From Tardiphaga sp. (GTDB lineage: Bacteria; Pseudomonadota; Alphaproteobacteria; Rhizobiales; Xanthobacteraceae), in assembly GCA_028290325.1 (NCBI GenBank), contig JAQGJY010000058.1:1-5677 (forward strand): a stretch of 5,677 nucleotides of DNA, given 5' to 3'. Positions 5,259 through 5,677 of the stretch are shown here, one piece after another. A model generated the notes under the pieces. The model was not told the origin of the DNA and searched no databases. It saw nothing but the letters and a program-made list of their open reading frames with translations. A program made the position numbers and the translations under genes. Numbering within the stretch: the stretch's first letter is position 1; each line of letters begins with the position of its first letter.

Positions 5259-5295
5259 ATAACACAACGAAACAGGCCCCGCGTTGCGGGGCCTG
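5259..5295 (-). terminator. Rho-independent terminator of the 25-residue peptide gene
   Basis: CAGGCCCCGC (5273-5282) and GCGGGGCCTG (5286-5295) form a perfect 10-bp stem with loop GTT. On the minus strand the stem is followed by the T-rich TTTCGTTGTGTTAT (5272-5259), whereas the plus-strand side lacks T. It therefore ends leftward transcription, 21 bp after the small gene's stop. Confidence 0.75.
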
Positions 5296-5316
5296 CTCGA
5301 TCAAGTCGCGTATTCG

Positions 5317-5394
5317 TTAACGAAAGAACAGCCAGAGCAGCAGGATTACCGGAATCGGCACGCCCACCAGCCAGAGAAGAAGTCCACGTCCCAT
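5317..5394 (-). CDS. 25-residue single-helix membrane peptide
   Basis: ATG at 5394-5392 opens a 25-codon frame ending in TAA (5319-5317). The peptide begins MGRGLLLWLVGVPIPV and ends LLLWLFFR: a basic N-terminus, one hydrophobic helix broken by PIP, and a C-terminal arginine. An excellent GGAGG (complement of 5400-5404) sits 5 nt before the ATG. A GGAAC-N16-CGTT promoter lies upstream and a terminator downstream, so it is a complete, self-contained transcription unit. I recall similar very short MGRGLLLWLLG-type predicted peptides in related bacteria but know of no assigned function. The stress-type promoter suggests induction in stationary phase or under stress, acting in the inner membrane; this is inference. 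recG readthrough could also express it. Confidence 0.72.
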   Translation of the reverse strand: MGRGLLLWLVGVPIPVILLLWLFFR

Positions 5395-5424
5395 GTCAGC
5401 CTCCATTGTGAATGTCGCTGTGAG

Positions 5425-5449
5425 AACGTCATGACGCGCCGCGGGTTCC
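5425..5449 (-). promoter_or_regulatory. Consensus EcfG (general stress) promoter
   Basis: On the minus strand GGAAC (5449-5445) and CGTT (5428-5425) are separated by exactly 16 nt, a perfect match to the GGAAC-N16/17-CGTT promoter recognised by the ECF sigma factor EcfG in the PhyR-NepR general stress response of alphaproteobacteria. Predicted transcription begins around 5418, leaving a leader of about 25 nt with a GGAGG ribosome binding site before the 25-residue peptide gene. Confidence 0.65.
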
Positions 5450-5489
5450 ATTGCTCGGAACGGCATTTCTGCGGGACGATTTGGCTGGC

Positions 5490-5677
5490 TTATCCGGCGC
5501 CGATCAGCGGCAGCGCCTCGTCGCGCTCGTAAAGATAAAGCAGCACGCGCAACGCCTCACCATGCGCGCCCTGAAGCTTCGGATTGTCTTTGAGGATCCG
5601 CAGCGCCTCGTCGCGCGCCTGCGTGACCAGTTGCGCGTGAACGTCGGACCGCGCGATGCGAAAACCGGGCAGGCCGC
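5490..5677 (-). CDS. recG: ATP-dependent DNA helicase RecG, C-terminal end (partial)
   Basis: The last 61 residues of a protein whose start lies beyond the right edge. It runs LPGFRIARSDVH, then a helical region with ARDEALRIL, and ends GEALRVLLYLYERDEALPLIGAG before TAA (5492-5490). This matches the C-terminal tail of RecG, in which LPGFR-A-x-x-x-x-D is followed by helices with long hydrophobic repeats. RecG remodels stalled replication forks and branch-migrates Holliday junctions. The helicase motifs are outside the window, so the call rests on the tail alone. No terminator with a T-run follows; transcription may continue into the 25-residue peptide gene. Confidence 0.85.
   Translation of the reverse strand, partial: GLPGFRIARSDVHAQLVTQARDEALRILKDNPKLQGAHGEALRVLLYLYERDEALPLIGAG

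Noticed and set aside
5284..5532. An 82-codon plus-strand frame
   Set aside because: It crosses the 25-residue gene, its promoter and the recG end in antisense and has no recognisable domain or ribosome binding site.

Overview
The window looks like chromosomal DNA from an alphaproteobacterium of the Bradyrhizobium / Rhodopseudomonas / Nitrobacter group (Nitrobacteraceae). This rests on high GC, the form of EF-P and of the small secreted proteins (a C-terminal CRGC motif, a porin-like GTDTCIKIGG motif), a PilZ single-domain protein, and a GGAAC-N16-CGTT promoter of the type used by the alphaproteobacterial general stress sigma factor EcfG. The assignment is from memory of these families; no search was run.

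Left part (1-3195). A probable Tat-exported protein begins on the minus strand at 57 and runs off the left edge. Only 34 bp away a HigA-like antitoxin gene starts on the plus strand, with no toxin gene beside it. The core is a complete EF-P modification module. efp (minus strand, GTG start) is divergent from epmA and epmB (plus strand, overlapping by ATGA). EpmB converts (S)-alpha-lysine to (R)-beta-lysine, and EpmA attaches that to Lys33 of EF-P, which then helps ribosomes stalled on polyproline. The epmAB operon ends at a good intrinsic terminator (3172-3195). The 132-bp divergent spacer contains two adjacent hairpins.

Middle part (3196-4580). A small secreted proline-rich protein is followed by tRNA-Glu(UUC) with its own probable promoter and an encoded CCA. 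Next come three small, tightly packed plus-strand genes: a PilZ domain protein, a secreted protein carrying what looks like the N-terminal motif of Bradyrhizobium-type porins without a barrel, and a 50-residue two-helix membrane protein. A near-consensus EcfG-type promoter precedes the PilZ gene.

Right part (4581-5677). All minus strand: the C-terminal end of recG, then a 25-residue membrane peptide gene with its own EcfG-type promoter, strong ribosome binding site and intrinsic terminator, then a glutathione S-transferase. The GST ends 3 bp from the convergent 50-residue gene.

No phage, insertion sequence, CRISPR array or clear new multi-gene system is visible. The most interesting items are the very short genes, the stress-type promoters in front of two of them, and the orphan antitoxin. 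No gene-free stretch exceeds 300 bp.
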